Below are positions 18,005 to 26,829 of a DNA stretch of 64,000 nt, one piece after another (position 1 is the stretch's first letter; each line of letters begins with the position of its first letter). Where the stretch lies: the NCBI RefSeq assembly GCF_900102495.1, contig NZ_FMVQ01000002.1, positions 186,001-250,000 of the forward strand. Direction: 5' to 3'. The translations under genes and the position numbers were made by a program. A model generated the notes under the pieces. The model made no database searches, had not been told where the DNA came from, and was given only the letters and a program-made list of their open reading frames with translations. This stretch comes from Nitrosospira sp. Nl5. Lineage in GTDB: Bacteria > Pseudomonadota > Gammaproteobacteria > Burkholderiales > Nitrosomonadaceae.

Positions 18005-20017
18005 ATGGGTATATCCGCGCCGGGCGTCGGTTCGAATCTCGATGTGAATGGCATCGTTAGCCAGTTGATGGCAGTGGAACGCCGGCCGCTTACACTACTG
18101 GCGCAGCGTGAAGCGGATTTCCAGGCGAAGCTCTCCGCTTTCGGGACGTTGAAGGGCGCCCTGTCGGCGTTCCAGACAGCAATGCAGGGGCTGGCCGATG
18201 GGACAAAGTTTCAGGCTGGTACGGCCAGTGCGGCGGACGTATCCGTATTGACCGCAGCCGCCAGCGGCAAGGTGGTGCCGGGCAGCTACTCGGTGGAAGT
18301 GCAGCAACTGGCGCAACAGCAGAAAATCCATTCCGACGGTTTCGCCAGCACCTCCAGCGCGGTCGGCAGCGGTACCCTGACAATTCAGTATGGCACTTAC
18401 GATAGCGGCGCCAACACCTTTACCCTGAACAGTGAAAAATCCGCGCAGACCGTGACCATTGATCCGTCGAGCAATACGCTTTCCGGCGTGCGCGACGCGA
18501 TCAATGCGGCGAATATCGGCATTAGCGCGACGATCATCAATGACGGCACCAGCGATCGGCTGGTTGTCACCGGCAAGGATACCGGCGCTGCCAACAGCTT
18601 CAGAATTACCGCCAGCGACGACGATGGCGCCAACCTGGATACAGCCGGGCTGTCGCGCATCGCCTTCGATCCGACAGCAGCCGTGGGTTCCGGCAAGAAC
18701 CTCACCCAAGTGCAGACGGCACAGGATGCCAAGCTCGAGATCGATGGGATTGCCATCAGCAAGCTCTCGAACACGATTACCGATGCGATCGAGGGAGTCA
18801 CGCTCAATCTGCTCAAGACCAATACCGGCAGCCCGACCATGCTTAACGTGGCGCGCGACAGCGCCGGGGTCAAGGCTTCGGTAGAGGCCTTCGTCAAGTC
18901 ATTCAATAGCGTCAATCAGACGCTTACGAGTCTCAGTGCCTATAACGCGGCAACCGGCCAAGGCGCGATACTGCAGGGCGATTCGGCGACCATGTCTATC
19001 CAGTCCTGGATCCGCAGTACACTTTCGGCTTCCGTGAGCGGCATTTCCGATAGCGCCAGCAGCATCACTTCATTGTCGCAAATCGGCGTCGCCTTTCAGA
19101 AGGATGGCACACTGGCGCTGGATTCCGTCAAGCTGCAAACGGCGCTAGATAATAATTTTGACGATATTGCCGGCCTGTTCGCCGTGCGCGGCAAGCCAAC
19201 AGATGGCCTGATCGCCTATAGTGGCTCGACGGATAAAACGGCAGTTGGAAGCTATGCAGTCACGGTAACGCAACTGGCAACGCAGGCCAGCCTCACTGGC
19301 AGTCAGGCAGCGGGACTGACCATTACCGCCGGCGTCAACGATCAATTGAATATCAGTGCGGATGGGGTGGTGGCTAGCGTCACACTTGCCGCCGGAACTT
19401 ATGCATCGGCCGATGCGCTGGCTGCGGAGGTGCAAAGCAAGCTGAACGGTGCTGCCAGCCTGGCGGACGCAGGTATCTCGGTCCTGGTTTCACAGGCTGC
19501 CGGCGTGCTCAGCATTACATCCGCGACGTACGGCCCAACCTCCGGCGTCGCCATCATCGGCGGCAACGGAGCCAGCGATCTGATGGGAGCGAGTCCGGTA
19601 TCGACGACCGGAGTGGATGTGGCCGGCACCATCAATGGCGTGGCAGCCACCGGAGTAGGCCAGGTGCTTACCGCCGCCGTCGGCGATGCGGCTGAAGGTT
19701 TGAGTCTCGCCGTCAATGGCGGCCTGCCTGGCGCTCGCGGCACGGTGGCCTTCTCGCGTGGTTACGCCGACCGCCTGGACAAGCTGATGGAAGATTTACT
19801 GACGAGCGATGGCATTATCGCCGGCCGCACCGACGGCATCACCGCCAGTATCGAGGATATCGACCGCCGCCAGGAAGATTTCAGCCGGCGCCTGACCGCC
19901 ATCGAGGCCCGCTATCGGGCGCAGTTTACCGCTTTGGACGTGATGCTCAGCAGCCTGACCCAGACCAGTGAGTTTTTCCAGCAGCAATTGGATGCTCTGC
20001 AGAAGAATAATTCTTAA
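18005..20017 (+). CDS. fliD: Filament cap protein (HAP2)
   Basis: A 670-residue filament cap that directs flagellin assembly. ATG 18005 follows AAGGGAG; a GTG at 17906 in frame is less likely. The N-terminal FliD domain starts GISAPGVGSNLDVNGIVSQL and the C-terminal domain has DKLMEDLLTSDGIIAGRTDG and SQTSEFFQQQLDAL-like residues. It is longer than the enterobacterial protein (about 470) because of an extended central Ala/Ser/Thr-rich region with flagellin-like hook motifs. fliS and fliT follow directly. Confidence 0.95.
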   Translation: MGISAPGVGSNLDVNGIVSQLMAVERRPLTLLAQREADFQAKLSAFGTLKGALSAFQTAMQGLADGTKFQAGTASAADVSVLTAAASGKVVPGSYSVEVQQLAQQQKIHSDGFASTSSAVGSGTLTIQYGTYDSGANTFTLNSEKSAQTVTIDPSSNTLSGVRDAINAANIGISATIINDGTSDRLVVTGKDTGAANSFRITASDDDGANLDTAGLSRIAFDPTAAVGSGKNLTQVQTAQDAKLEIDGIAISKLSNTITDAIEGVTLNLLKTNTGSPTMLNVARDSAGVKASVEAFVKSFNSVNQTLTSLSAYNAATGQGAILQGDSATMSIQSWIRSTLSASVSGISDSASSITSLSQIGVAFQKDGTLALDSVKLQTALDNNFDDIAGLFAVRGKPTDGLIAYSGSTDKTAVGSYAVTVTQLATQASLTGSQAAGLTITAGVNDQLNISADGVVASVTLAAGTYASADALAAEVQSKLNGAASLADAGISVLVSQAAGVLSITSATYGPTSGVAIIGGNGASDLMGASPVSTTGVDVAGTINGVAATGVGQVLTAAVGDAAEGLSLAVNGGLPGARGTVAFSRGYADRLDKLMEDLLTSDGIIAGRTDGITASIEDIDRRQEDFSRRLTAIEARYRAQFTALDVMLSSLTQTSEFFQQQLDALQKNNS

Positions 20018-20027
20018 AGGACGTGAT

Positions 20028-20489
20028 ATGTATACCGCATCCCCCCATTACGGCGCAAACGCCTACGCCCGCGTCGGCCTCGAAACCGGCGTCGTTGCAG
20101 CCAACCCGCACAAGCTTATCCTGATGCTGTTCGAGGGTGCGAAGGTCGCATTGTCGCTGGCTCTCATCCATATGAAAAATGGTGAGATCACCGCCAAGGG
20201 ACAGGCCATTTCCAAGGCGATTACGATTATCAGCTCCGGTCTGCGGGCCAGCCTCGACGTTGAGGCCGGGGGTGAGCTGGCACAGCAGTTGAGCGCGCTC
20301 TACGAGTATATGAGCCGCCGCCTGCTGCTGGCCAACCTGCATGGCAAACCCGAATACATCGAGGAAGTGGCGCGCCTGCTTGGCGAATTGAGCGAAGCAT
20401 GGGAAGCGATCGGGTCTTCCACTCCGCCCGGCGATGGTCGCTCCGGCCCATCGGACTCTGCAATGGCCTCCGGCTACGGAAGAGCGTGA
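20028..20489 (+). CDS. fliS: Flagellin export chaperone FliS
   Basis: A 153-residue helical chaperone that keeps flagellin unfolded for export. ATG 20028 lies ten bases after the fliD stop behind AAAGGACG. Typical features are YGANAYARVGLETGVVAANP followed by HKLILMLFEGAKVALSLA, and LSALYEYMSRRLLLANL. The last 25 residues are Gly/Ser/Pro-rich and probably disordered. Overlapping function with the downstream fliT chaperone for FliD is expected from the family. Confidence 0.95.
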   Translation: MYTASPHYGANAYARVGLETGVVAANPHKLILMLFEGAKVALSLALIHMKNGEITAKGQAISKAITIISSGLRASLDVEAGGELAQQLSALYEYMSRRLLLANLHGKPEYIEEVARLLGELSEAWEAIGSSTPPGDGRSGPSDSAMASGYGRA

Positions 20490-20493
20490 GCCG

Positions 20494-20844
20494 ATGAACA
20501 GCATGGAAACTCTCGCCGTATATCGATCCATTTCCAACATCACAGGAGAAATGGCCGGAGCGGCCCGAGCCGGCGAGTGGGAAAAGCTGACTGCACTTGA
20601 GCGGCATTGCGCCGCTCTGGTGGCGCAATTCGAGGCGGTGGAACCCGTGCGGCTGACGCTGACAAGCGATGTGCTACGGCAGAAAGTCGAACTGATTCAC
20701 AAGATTCTGGCCGACGATGCGGAAATACGCCGCCACGCCGAGCCCTGGATGGAACGTGTGCAAACGTTGCTTGGCAATGCGGGCATGGAGCGCCGCCTGC
20801 GCCGGGCGTATGACCCAGACGCCGGGGGCGGCGCCAGCGCATGA
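20494..20844 (+). CDS. fliT: Flagellar chaperone FliT
   Basis: A 116-residue helical protein, start four bases after fliS. FliT is the export chaperone for FliD and in enterobacteria also binds FlhDC. Sequence conservation in this family is low; the call rests on position after fliDS, size, helical content and the segment AGEWEKLTALERHCAALVAQ typical of FliT. The upstream GTG at 20434 is in fliS and is rejected as start. Confidence 0.83.
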   Translation: MNSMETLAVYRSISNITGEMAGAARAGEWEKLTALERHCAALVAQFEAVEPVRLTLTSDVLRQKVELIHKILADDAEIRRHAEPWMERVQTLLGNAGMERRLRRAYDPDAGGGASA

Positions 20845-20924
20845 CTGCCTGACCAGCCACCAGACCGTCCAGTGAATGAATCGTTTCAAATCACGCTATC
20901 TCCTGTCTCTTCTGCAGCCGATTT

Positions 20925-20956
20925 CCTTTAAACCCGGCAGGCTGCCAGGTTAAAGG
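20925..20956. repeat. Imperfect hairpin between fliT and the fliK-like gene
   Basis: CCTTTAAACCCGGCA (20925-20939) pairs with TGCCAGGTTAAAGG (20943-20956), a nearly complete 14-base stem with a short loop. There is no T-run, so termination is uncertain; the next gene starts 57 bases later. Confidence 0.5.
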
Positions 20957-21012
20957 GTTGAGGAGGGCTGTCGGGGGAAGGCGGCGGAGCGGGTGAGGGA
21001 TGGAGGAACTCA

Positions 21013-22083
21013 ATGTTTGGGCTCAACGCGTTAAATGCATTAGCCCGCGTCTACCCGAGCCTGGCGCTGACCCATCGCCGACCAGGTGAAGCGCAATTCC
21101 TGGCGGGGCTGGAACCGGGGCAGCACCTGCGAGCAACGGTGCAGGCCAATCTGGCCGGTGATGAATTTATGGTGTCCCTGCATCTGCCGCAAACGGGGAA
21201 GGAAAATGGGCAGATGCTGCACATGAAGCTGCCCGCAAGCGTCCGTGCAGGCGACCTGTTGAACCTGGTTTTTATTTCCCGGGAACCGAGGCCGACCTTC
21301 GCGCTCATGGCCGGCGCACCACCAGCAGAGGCTTCCCCGTTGTTAAGCGAGACGGGCCGCTTCCTCGACAGTCTGCTGCGGCGGCCGGTGTTTCAAGGTG
21401 GCTCCGCTATGTTACAGGGCGCGATTCCCTCCCATTTTCCTTTGCTTGCCGCTCCACCTGTCGATGGCGTCGAACTGGCACAGAGCCTGGGGCGCGCATT
21501 TGGCCGAAGCGGCCTGTTTTACGAAGCCCACCAGGCGCAGTGGATTTCCGGCGCCAAACCGGTAATAGAATTGCTGCTGGAGCCACAGGCGCGCCTGTCC
21601 GGGCTCCCTGTTCCGGCTTCGGCCGTGCTCGCGGATTTTGGCGCCGAGCCGGGCGCGACAGTGCCGGCAAACAATGCCGGCACTGGGGCCTATGCGCCGG
21701 TTCATCCCGATGCCCTGCCTTTGGTGCGGCAACAGCTGGAAGTCCTTGAGACAAGGCATTTGGCCTGGCAGGGTATGGCATGGCCGGGGCAGCCCATCGT
21801 GTGGGAGGTAGACGAAGAAGCGCCGCAACTGGCGAAAGAGCAGGAAGCGGCCGGGCAGCCATGCGGTATCTGGCGGACCTGCTTGAGCCTGACCTTGCCG
21901 AACCTGGGGCAAGTTGCCGCCAGGCTGCGGCTGGGCGCGGGCGGCGTGGAGGTACGCGTCACCGTGGCGGAGCCGGCGGCCGCGGCCGTCCTGCGCGCCA
22001 GCGCCATCCCTCTGGCGAATGGGATGGAGTCGGCCGGAATCAGATTGCTGGGCATAGGAGTGGAACTTGATGAGAAAGCCTGA
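21013..22083 (+). CDS. Second FliK-like hook-length control protein
   Basis: A 356-residue protein whose last 80 residues match the FliK C-terminal (Flg_hook) domain: LSLTLPNLGQVAARLRLGAG, VEVRVTVAEPAAAAVLRASA, then MESAGIRLLGIGVEL. The N-terminal two thirds is poorly conserved. It overlaps by 14 bases a short gene for an FlhB-tail-like protein. FliK controls hook length by acting on the FlhB C-terminal domain, so this pair looks like a matched substrate-switch module distinct from canonical fliK at 28827. Function is inferred from the domain and pairing. Confidence 0.75.
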   Translation: MFGLNALNALARVYPSLALTHRRPGEAQFLAGLEPGQHLRATVQANLAGDEFMVSLHLPQTGKENGQMLHMKLPASVRAGDLLNLVFISREPRPTFALMAGAPPAEASPLLSETGRFLDSLLRRPVFQGGSAMLQGAIPSHFPLLAAPPVDGVELAQSLGRAFGRSGLFYEAHQAQWISGAKPVIELLLEPQARLSGLPVPASAVLADFGAEPGATVPANNAGTGAYAPVHPDALPLVRQQLEVLETRHLAWQGMAWPGQPIVWEVDEEAPQLAKEQEAAGQPCGIWRTCLSLTLPNLGQVAARLRLGAGGVEVRVTVAEPAAAAVLRASAIPLANGMESAGIRLLGIGVELDEKA

Positions 22084-22477
22084 TCCGCGCGAGGTTGCCG
22101 TGGCGCTGGCCTACCGTGCAGCGCAGGCGGCTCCGCAAGTCGTCGCCAAGGGCCGCGGCCTGATCGCCGAGACCATTATCAGCGAGGCAAGGGCCCACGG
22201 CATTTACGTGCACAAATCGGCGGAGCTTGTTTCGCTGCTGATGCAGGTGGATCTGGATCAACATATTCCGCCACAACTTTACCGGGCGGTCGCAGAGGTG
22301 CTTGCCTGGCTCTACAAGCTGGAAGCAGGCGCGGCACTTCCGCTCCCGGCTTCGGCGAATCCCACGCAGTCAAGGGAGCAGGGCATGCCCGCGCTGCTTA
22401 CGCAATTCGGTGTGTCACCGACAAAATCGGCGAACGGAAAAACGATGGTGGCGCCAGATGATGATAACTCCATATAG
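22070..22477 (+). CDS. FlhB C-terminal-domain-like protein
   Basis: A 135-residue protein equal to the cytoplasmic tail of the export switch FlhB, without any membrane part. Diagnostic segments are EVAVALAYRAAQAAPQVVAK, GRGLIAETIISEARAHGIYV and HIPPQLYRAVAEVLAWLY. The autocleavage NPTH motif of true FlhB is absent; the protein starts just after that point (MRKPDPREVAVAL). Such short proteins can support export in place of the cleaved FlhB tail in some bacteria. ATG 22070 follows AGGAG and overlaps the upstream gene. Confidence 0.85.
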   Translation: MRKPDPREVAVALAYRAAQAAPQVVAKGRGLIAETIISEARAHGIYVHKSAELVSLLMQVDLDQHIPPQLYRAVAEVLAWLYKLEAGAALPLPASANPTQSREQGMPALLTQFGVSPTKSANGKTMVAPDDDNSI

Positions 22478-22510
22478 CCGCCGCTGTGGACGATTCGCCC
22501 CGAACCGAAA

Positions 22511-22743
22511 TATTGTTGATTGTGAATAGAGTATCTACAAAGCTTCATCATTCCCGCGAAAGCGGGAACCAGACCCTGGCTGGAACAAGCCGTCATTCTG
22601 TAGTGGGTGAATTCGGGGCAACCGAGAACCCATGGATTTCCGCTTTCGCGGGAATGACAGGGTAAAGGGGAAGTAGGTGTAGGGAATGTGCCTGCATAAA
22701 AAAAATCAAAAATATCGTTGTTGACAGCGAACAGAGTATCTAC
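22511..22743. repeat. Inverted repeat element inside imperfect direct repeats
   Basis: Arms TCATTCCCGCGAAAGCGGGA (22548-22567) and its inverse at 22638-22657 lie 70 bases apart; arms of this type are widespread dispersed repeats. Outside them an imperfect direct repeat of about 30 bases ending GAATAGAGTATCTAC (22524-22538) and GAACAGAGTATCTAC (22729-22743) flanks the element. The block fills the gap between the convergent FlhB-tail gene and fliE. Confidence 0.65.
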
Positions 22744-22753
22744 CGAGAACCCC

Positions 22754-23098
22754 TTACACCGGCATGTTCATGATGTCCTGATATGCCATGACAAGTTTGT
22801 TGCGCACCTGCACGGTGTACTGGAGTGAGATAGTCGCCTTCTGCATCGAGATCATTGTCTCGGTCAGGTTTGCGCCCGGCGCGCCGATTTCGAAATCCCG
22901 CATAAGCTTGGCGGCGTGCTGCTGGGAGTTGTCAACCTGATTCAGGGAATTCTTGAGCACGGTGGTGAAATCGACACCTTCGCTTCCATAATTCTCCCCG
23001 GCATTCGATGGTGTCGCGACGGGCCCGCCCTTGCCGGCGGCGATCGCCGCTCCTGCTCTCAATTGGGCAAGCATTCCATCTATTTTCGATACATCCAT
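22754..23098 (-). CDS. fliE: Flagellar hook-basal body protein FliE
   Basis: A 114-residue basal-body protein joining the MS ring to the rod. The C-terminal two thirds is conserved (VDFTTVLKNSLNQVDNSQQH; GANLTETMISMQKATISLQY; VRNKLVMAYQDIMNMPV). The start is ATG 23098, MDVSKIDGMLAQLR. In most relatives fliE leads the fliFGHIJ operon; here it is inverted and transcribed away from fliF across a 221-base shared region. Confidence 0.94.
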   Translation of the reverse strand: MDVSKIDGMLAQLRAGAAIAAGKGGPVATPSNAGENYGSEGVDFTTVLKNSLNQVDNSQQHAAKLMRDFEIGAPGANLTETMISMQKATISLQYTVQVRNKLVMAYQDIMNMPV

Positions 23099-23319
23099 GC
23101 TATCTCCGCTGCGATGTCTTCTGGGTATGCGCAAGATAGCACCGTCGAGTTTCAGTCCGTGTCCTGAAATGAGCGGAAAACTTGCCTCTTTTCGCTGCTT
23201 TGAATCTCCCGCGGATATTGATAATGCTGTCATTCATCAAAAATATGAAAACGCAGGTATCCGGTGACAATCGCAAAAAGTACTTTATCGATGCATGGTG
23301 AATCACTAGGGAGGCATTA

Positions 23320-25035
23320 ATGCCGGCAGGCGCGGAAGCGGTTGCGGTAAGCGGACCGCAGAATCTAATCGATCCGCAGGGTTTGCTGAGCCGGATATCC
23401 GGCCAGCCAAAGATGGGCCTGATGCTGGCTGCGTCCGCCATCATTGCCTTGCTTGCGGGTGGCTGGATGTGGAGCCAGGCTCCTGATTACAGGGTACTGT
23501 TCAGCAATGTGTCGGACCGCGATGGAGGCGCGATCGTCGCATCCCTGCAACAAATGAACGTGCCGTACAAGTTTGCCGAAGGCGGTGGGGCAATCCTCGT
23601 ACCTGCCAGCGAGGTGCACGATGCGCGTCTCAAGCTCGCTTCGCAGGGATTGCCGAAGGGCGGCCTGGTGGGCTTCGAGTTGATGGAAAACCAGAAGTTC
23701 GGTACCAGCCAGTTTTTGGAACAGGTGAATTTCCAGCGCGCGCTGGAAGGCGAACTTGCCCGCTCGGTGCAGGCACTGGCGGCAGTGAGCGGCGCCAGGG
23801 TCCACCTGGCCATGGCCAAGCAATCCGTGTTCATGCGCGAACAACAGAAGCCTAGCGCCTCGGTGCTGGTAAATCTCTACCCCGGCCGCTCACTCGATCC
23901 GCAGCAGGTGAACGGGATCGTACATCTGGTTTCCAGCAGCGTCCCGAATCTGCCCATCAAAAACGTCACGGTGGTGGACCAGAGCGGCAATCTTTTAAGC
24001 AAGACCGATGAATCCAACCCCAGCGCCGGCCTGGACCCCAACCAGTTGAAGTACTTGCAGGCGCTGGAGCAGAGTTATGTGAAACGTATCGAGGCGATCC
24101 TGATCCCTATTGTCGGACCGGAGAACGTGCGCGCGCAGGTCGCGGCGGACGTGGACTTCGCGCATTCGGAGCAGATGGACGAGCTCTACAAGCCGAACCA
24201 GAATCCGGAAAATTCCGCGGTGCGCAGCCAGCAGACGTCTGAATCGAGCACTGTAGCCGGCTATGGCGAGGGCGGCGTGCCGGGAGCGCTTTCCAATCAG
24301 CCCCCGCTGCCGGCAACGGCCCCCATCACGACCGCGCCTCCCAGTCAGCCTCCCGCACCCGGCGTGCCTGGTACACCTGACCCGGCCGGCGCGGAGCCTG
24401 CCATACCGGCGAAGCCGCCCACCAATACGCGCAAGGACGCTACCATCAACTATGAGGTCGACAAAACCATTCAACATGTGCGCAGGCCGGTGGGTGGAGT
24501 CAAGCGGCTGTCGGTGGCGGTAGTGGTCAACCACCGCAAGGTAACCGATGCGAATGGGGTGGTCAGCACTCAGCCGCTGGGCGAAACGGAAAGAGCCCAG
24601 ATCACGGACCTGGTAAAAGAGGCCATGGGTTTCAATCGGGAGCGCGGCGATTCATTGAACGTGGTCAACAGCCCGTTCACGGATATGGAGAGAGAAGCCG
24701 TGCCGGATCTGCCCCTGTGGCGGCAACCGGAAGTGATCGAGCTTGCCAAGCAGATTGCAAAAACATTGCTGGTCGGCGCCCTGATTCTGTACCTGGTGTT
24801 GGGCGTCCTGCGCCCAATGCTGAAGCGCATGAATCAGCCGCCCGAGAGTTCATCGTTGCTGGCGGGAAACAGCGAGGATCAATCCTTGCAGCCAATACCC
24901 GCACCGCAGCAAACGCCGCAGCTTCCCGAGCATGATCATAATTATGATCAGAGGCTTGCGCTGGCCCGGCAATTGGCACGGGACGATCCCAAAATGGTGG
25001 CAAGCGTGATCAAGCAATGGGTCAGCCATGAATGA
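23320..25035 (+). CDS. fliF: Flagellar MS-ring protein FliF
   Basis: A 571-residue membrane protein forming the MS ring. TM1 is near residues 28-48 (LMLAASAIIALLAGGWMW) and TM2 near 475-495 (TLLVGALILYLVLGVLRPM). The periplasmic ring-building domains lie between, with a Pro/Ala-rich insert near 320-365. The C-terminal cytoplasmic tail binds FliG (LARQLARDDPKMVASVIKQW). ATG follows GGGAGG. The stop overlaps the fliG start by eight bases. Confidence 0.97.
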   Translation: MPAGAEAVAVSGPQNLIDPQGLLSRISGQPKMGLMLAASAIIALLAGGWMWSQAPDYRVLFSNVSDRDGGAIVASLQQMNVPYKFAEGGGAILVPASEVHDARLKLASQGLPKGGLVGFELMENQKFGTSQFLEQVNFQRALEGELARSVQALAAVSGARVHLAMAKQSVFMREQQKPSASVLVNLYPGRSLDPQQVNGIVHLVSSSVPNLPIKNVTVVDQSGNLLSKTDESNPSAGLDPNQLKYLQALEQSYVKRIEAILIPIVGPENVRAQVAADVDFAHSEQMDELYKPNQNPENSAVRSQQTSESSTVAGYGEGGVPGALSNQPPLPATAPITTAPPSQPPAPGVPGTPDPAGAEPAIPAKPPTNTRKDATINYEVDKTIQHVRRPVGGVKRLSVAVVVNHRKVTDANGVVSTQPLGETERAQITDLVKEAMGFNRERGDSLNVVNSPFTDMEREAVPDLPLWRQPEVIELAKQIAKTLLVGALILYLVLGVLRPMLKRMNQPPESSSLLAGNSEDQSLQPIPAPQQTPQLPEHDHNYDQRLALARQLARDDPKMVASVIKQWVSHE

Positions 25036-26026
25036 ACTAGGCATCAACAAGAGTGCAATTCTGCTCCTGTCGTTGGGTGAGGATGAGGCGGTGCGGGTGC
25101 TCAGGCATCTCACCCCCCGAGAAGTGCAGAAGATCGGCACAGCCATGGCAAAGCTCAAGAACCTGAGCCAGGAGCAGGTCAATAGCGTAATCAGCGAGTT
25201 CTGGAGCCAGCCCAAAGACAAGACTACCGCCCTTGCCATTGATGCGGAGAGTTATGCGCGTTCGGTGCTGCATAAAGCCCTGGGCGAGGACAAGTCCGCA
25301 GATATTATCAGCCGTATTCTGGAAGGCAGCGACACCAGCGGCATCGAGGGACTCAAATGGATCGATTCGCCCTCGGTGGCGGAGCTGATCAAAAGTGAGC
25401 ATCCGCAGATCATCGCCACCATCCTGGTTTATCTTGACCGCGATCAGGCAAGCGACATTCTCGGACAGCTCCCCGAGCAACTGCGCAACGACGTACTGCT
25501 GCGTATTGCCACGCTTGAGGGGATCCAGCCCTCGGCCTTGCGGGAACTCAACGATGTGCTGACCGACCTGTTGTCGGGTAGCGAAAATATCAACAAAAGC
25601 CCGGTGGGCGGTATCCGGACGGCGGCGGAAATCATTAATTTCATGGGCAGCTCGGCCGAAACTTCCGTACTTGACAACTTGCGCGAATTCGATCCGGAGC
25701 TTGCACAGAAAATAATGGACCAGATGATCGTATTCGAAAACCTGATGGATATCGACGACCGCGGCATTCAGCTGGTGCTGCGCGAAGTCCAGTCGGATTC
25801 GCTTATCGTGGCATTGAAAGGGGCTGCGGAAGAAGTACGAGAAAAAATATTCAAAAACATGTCGAGCCGGGCGTCGGAAATGTTGCGCGAAGATCTGGAG
25901 GCGATGGGCCCAGTGAGGGTGAGCGAGGTGGAGGTCCAGCAGAAGCAGATATTGCAGGTCGTCCGGCGGCTCTCCGACGAGGGTGCCATCGCGTTCCGCG
26001 GCAAAGGCGAAGAAAGTTACGTTTAA
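25028..26026 (+). CDS. fliG: Flagellar motor switch protein FliG
   Basis: A 332-residue switch protein that binds FliF at its N-terminus, FliM in the middle and interacts with MotA at its C-terminus. The middle-domain EHPQIIATILVYLDRDQASD segment and the C-terminal charged helix region (RDDRG-like DIDDRGIQLVLREVQSDSLI; LSSRASEMLREDLEAMGPVR) are conserved. It overlaps fliF. Confidence 0.97.
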   Translation: MNELGINKSAILLLSLGEDEAVRVLRHLTPREVQKIGTAMAKLKNLSQEQVNSVISEFWSQPKDKTTALAIDAESYARSVLHKALGEDKSADIISRILEGSDTSGIEGLKWIDSPSVAELIKSEHPQIIATILVYLDRDQASDILGQLPEQLRNDVLLRIATLEGIQPSALRELNDVLTDLLSGSENINKSPVGGIRTAAEIINFMGSSAETSVLDNLREFDPELAQKIMDQMIVFENLMDIDDRGIQLVLREVQSDSLIVALKGAAEEVREKIFKNMSSRASEMLREDLEAMGPVRVSEVEVQQKQILQVVRRLSDEGAIAFRGKGEESYV

Positions 26027-26065
26027 CGACGATCCCCCAACCTTTCGCTCCCTCCGGGATGCGAA

Positions 26066-26803
26066 ATGACACAGGAAAACATGACTAGTCAGATTATTCC
26101 CAGAGCGCGTCTCGCCACCTATCACCGTTGGGAGATGGGTGCTTTCGAACAAGCCGGCAAGATGCATGGGTCCAAGCCGCGCAAGGGCGATGAGGATGAG
26201 GCCGCCACCGCCGTCATTCTACCGACCGTCGAGCAAATCGAGCGAATACATCAGGAGGCCCACCAGGAGGGCCAAGCCGCGGGATACGAGGCCGGATACG
26301 CAGCCGGCTACGAGGCTGGGCATGCGGCTGGGCAGGAGGCTGGCTGCAAGGCCGGCCAGGAACGCGGCGCGGCAGCCTCCGCGAAATTGCAAGACTTGGT
26401 CAGCGGTTTTCAGCGGGCCCTGGCAGACGCGGACCAGGCGATCGGTAACGATCTGCTTGCCCTGGCTCTTGATCTCGCCAGGCAAATGGTACGCGAGGCG
26501 TTACGCGTGAAGCCAGAACTCGTGCTCGCGGTGGTGCGCGAAAGTATCCGGTGCGAGTCCACATTCAGCCAGCCGCCACAATTGACCCTGCACCCGGAAG
26601 ATGCTGCCCTGGTACGAGAACATTTGAACCACGAACTCAACGACTGCACGATTCGTACTGATCCCCACCTGGAGCGCGGCGGCTGCCGCGTCAAGGTAGG
26701 CAGCAGCCAGGTCGATGCCAGCCTCGCGACGCGCTGGCAGCGCATCGGCCAGGCGTTCGGGCAGAATAGCCGCTGGCTGGACGATTCCGAACCCGGCAGC
26801 TGA
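26066..26803 (+). CDS. fliH: Flagellar export ATPase regulator FliH
   Basis: A 245-residue protein that holds and regulates FliI. Residues about 68-100 contain the FliH-type repeats GxxxG ([20 protein letters not shown]), a long helix rich in Gly and Ala. The C-terminal domain resembles the V/F-ATPase peripheral-stalk fold ([34 protein letters not shown]). ATG 26066 is taken as the start; a second ATG lies five codons on. Confidence 0.92.
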   Translation: MTQENMTSQIIPRARLATYHRWEMGAFEQAGKMHGSKPRKGDEDEAATAVILPTVEQIERIHQEAHQEGQAAGYEAGYAAGYEAGHAAGQEAGCKAGQERGAAASAKLQDLVSGFQRALADADQAIGNDLLALALDLARQMVREALRVKPELVLAVVRESIRCESTFSQPPQLTLHPEDAALVREHLNHELNDCTIRTDPHLERGGCRVKVGSSQVDASLATRWQRIGQAFGQNSRWLDDSEPGS

Positions 26804-26829
26804 CCACTTATCTTTCAGCACATTTCAGG

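Noticed and set aside
25037-26167. Minus-strand frame of 376 codons opposite fliG
   Set aside because: fliG is unmistakable on the plus strand. The opposite frame has no recognisable domain or ribosome site.
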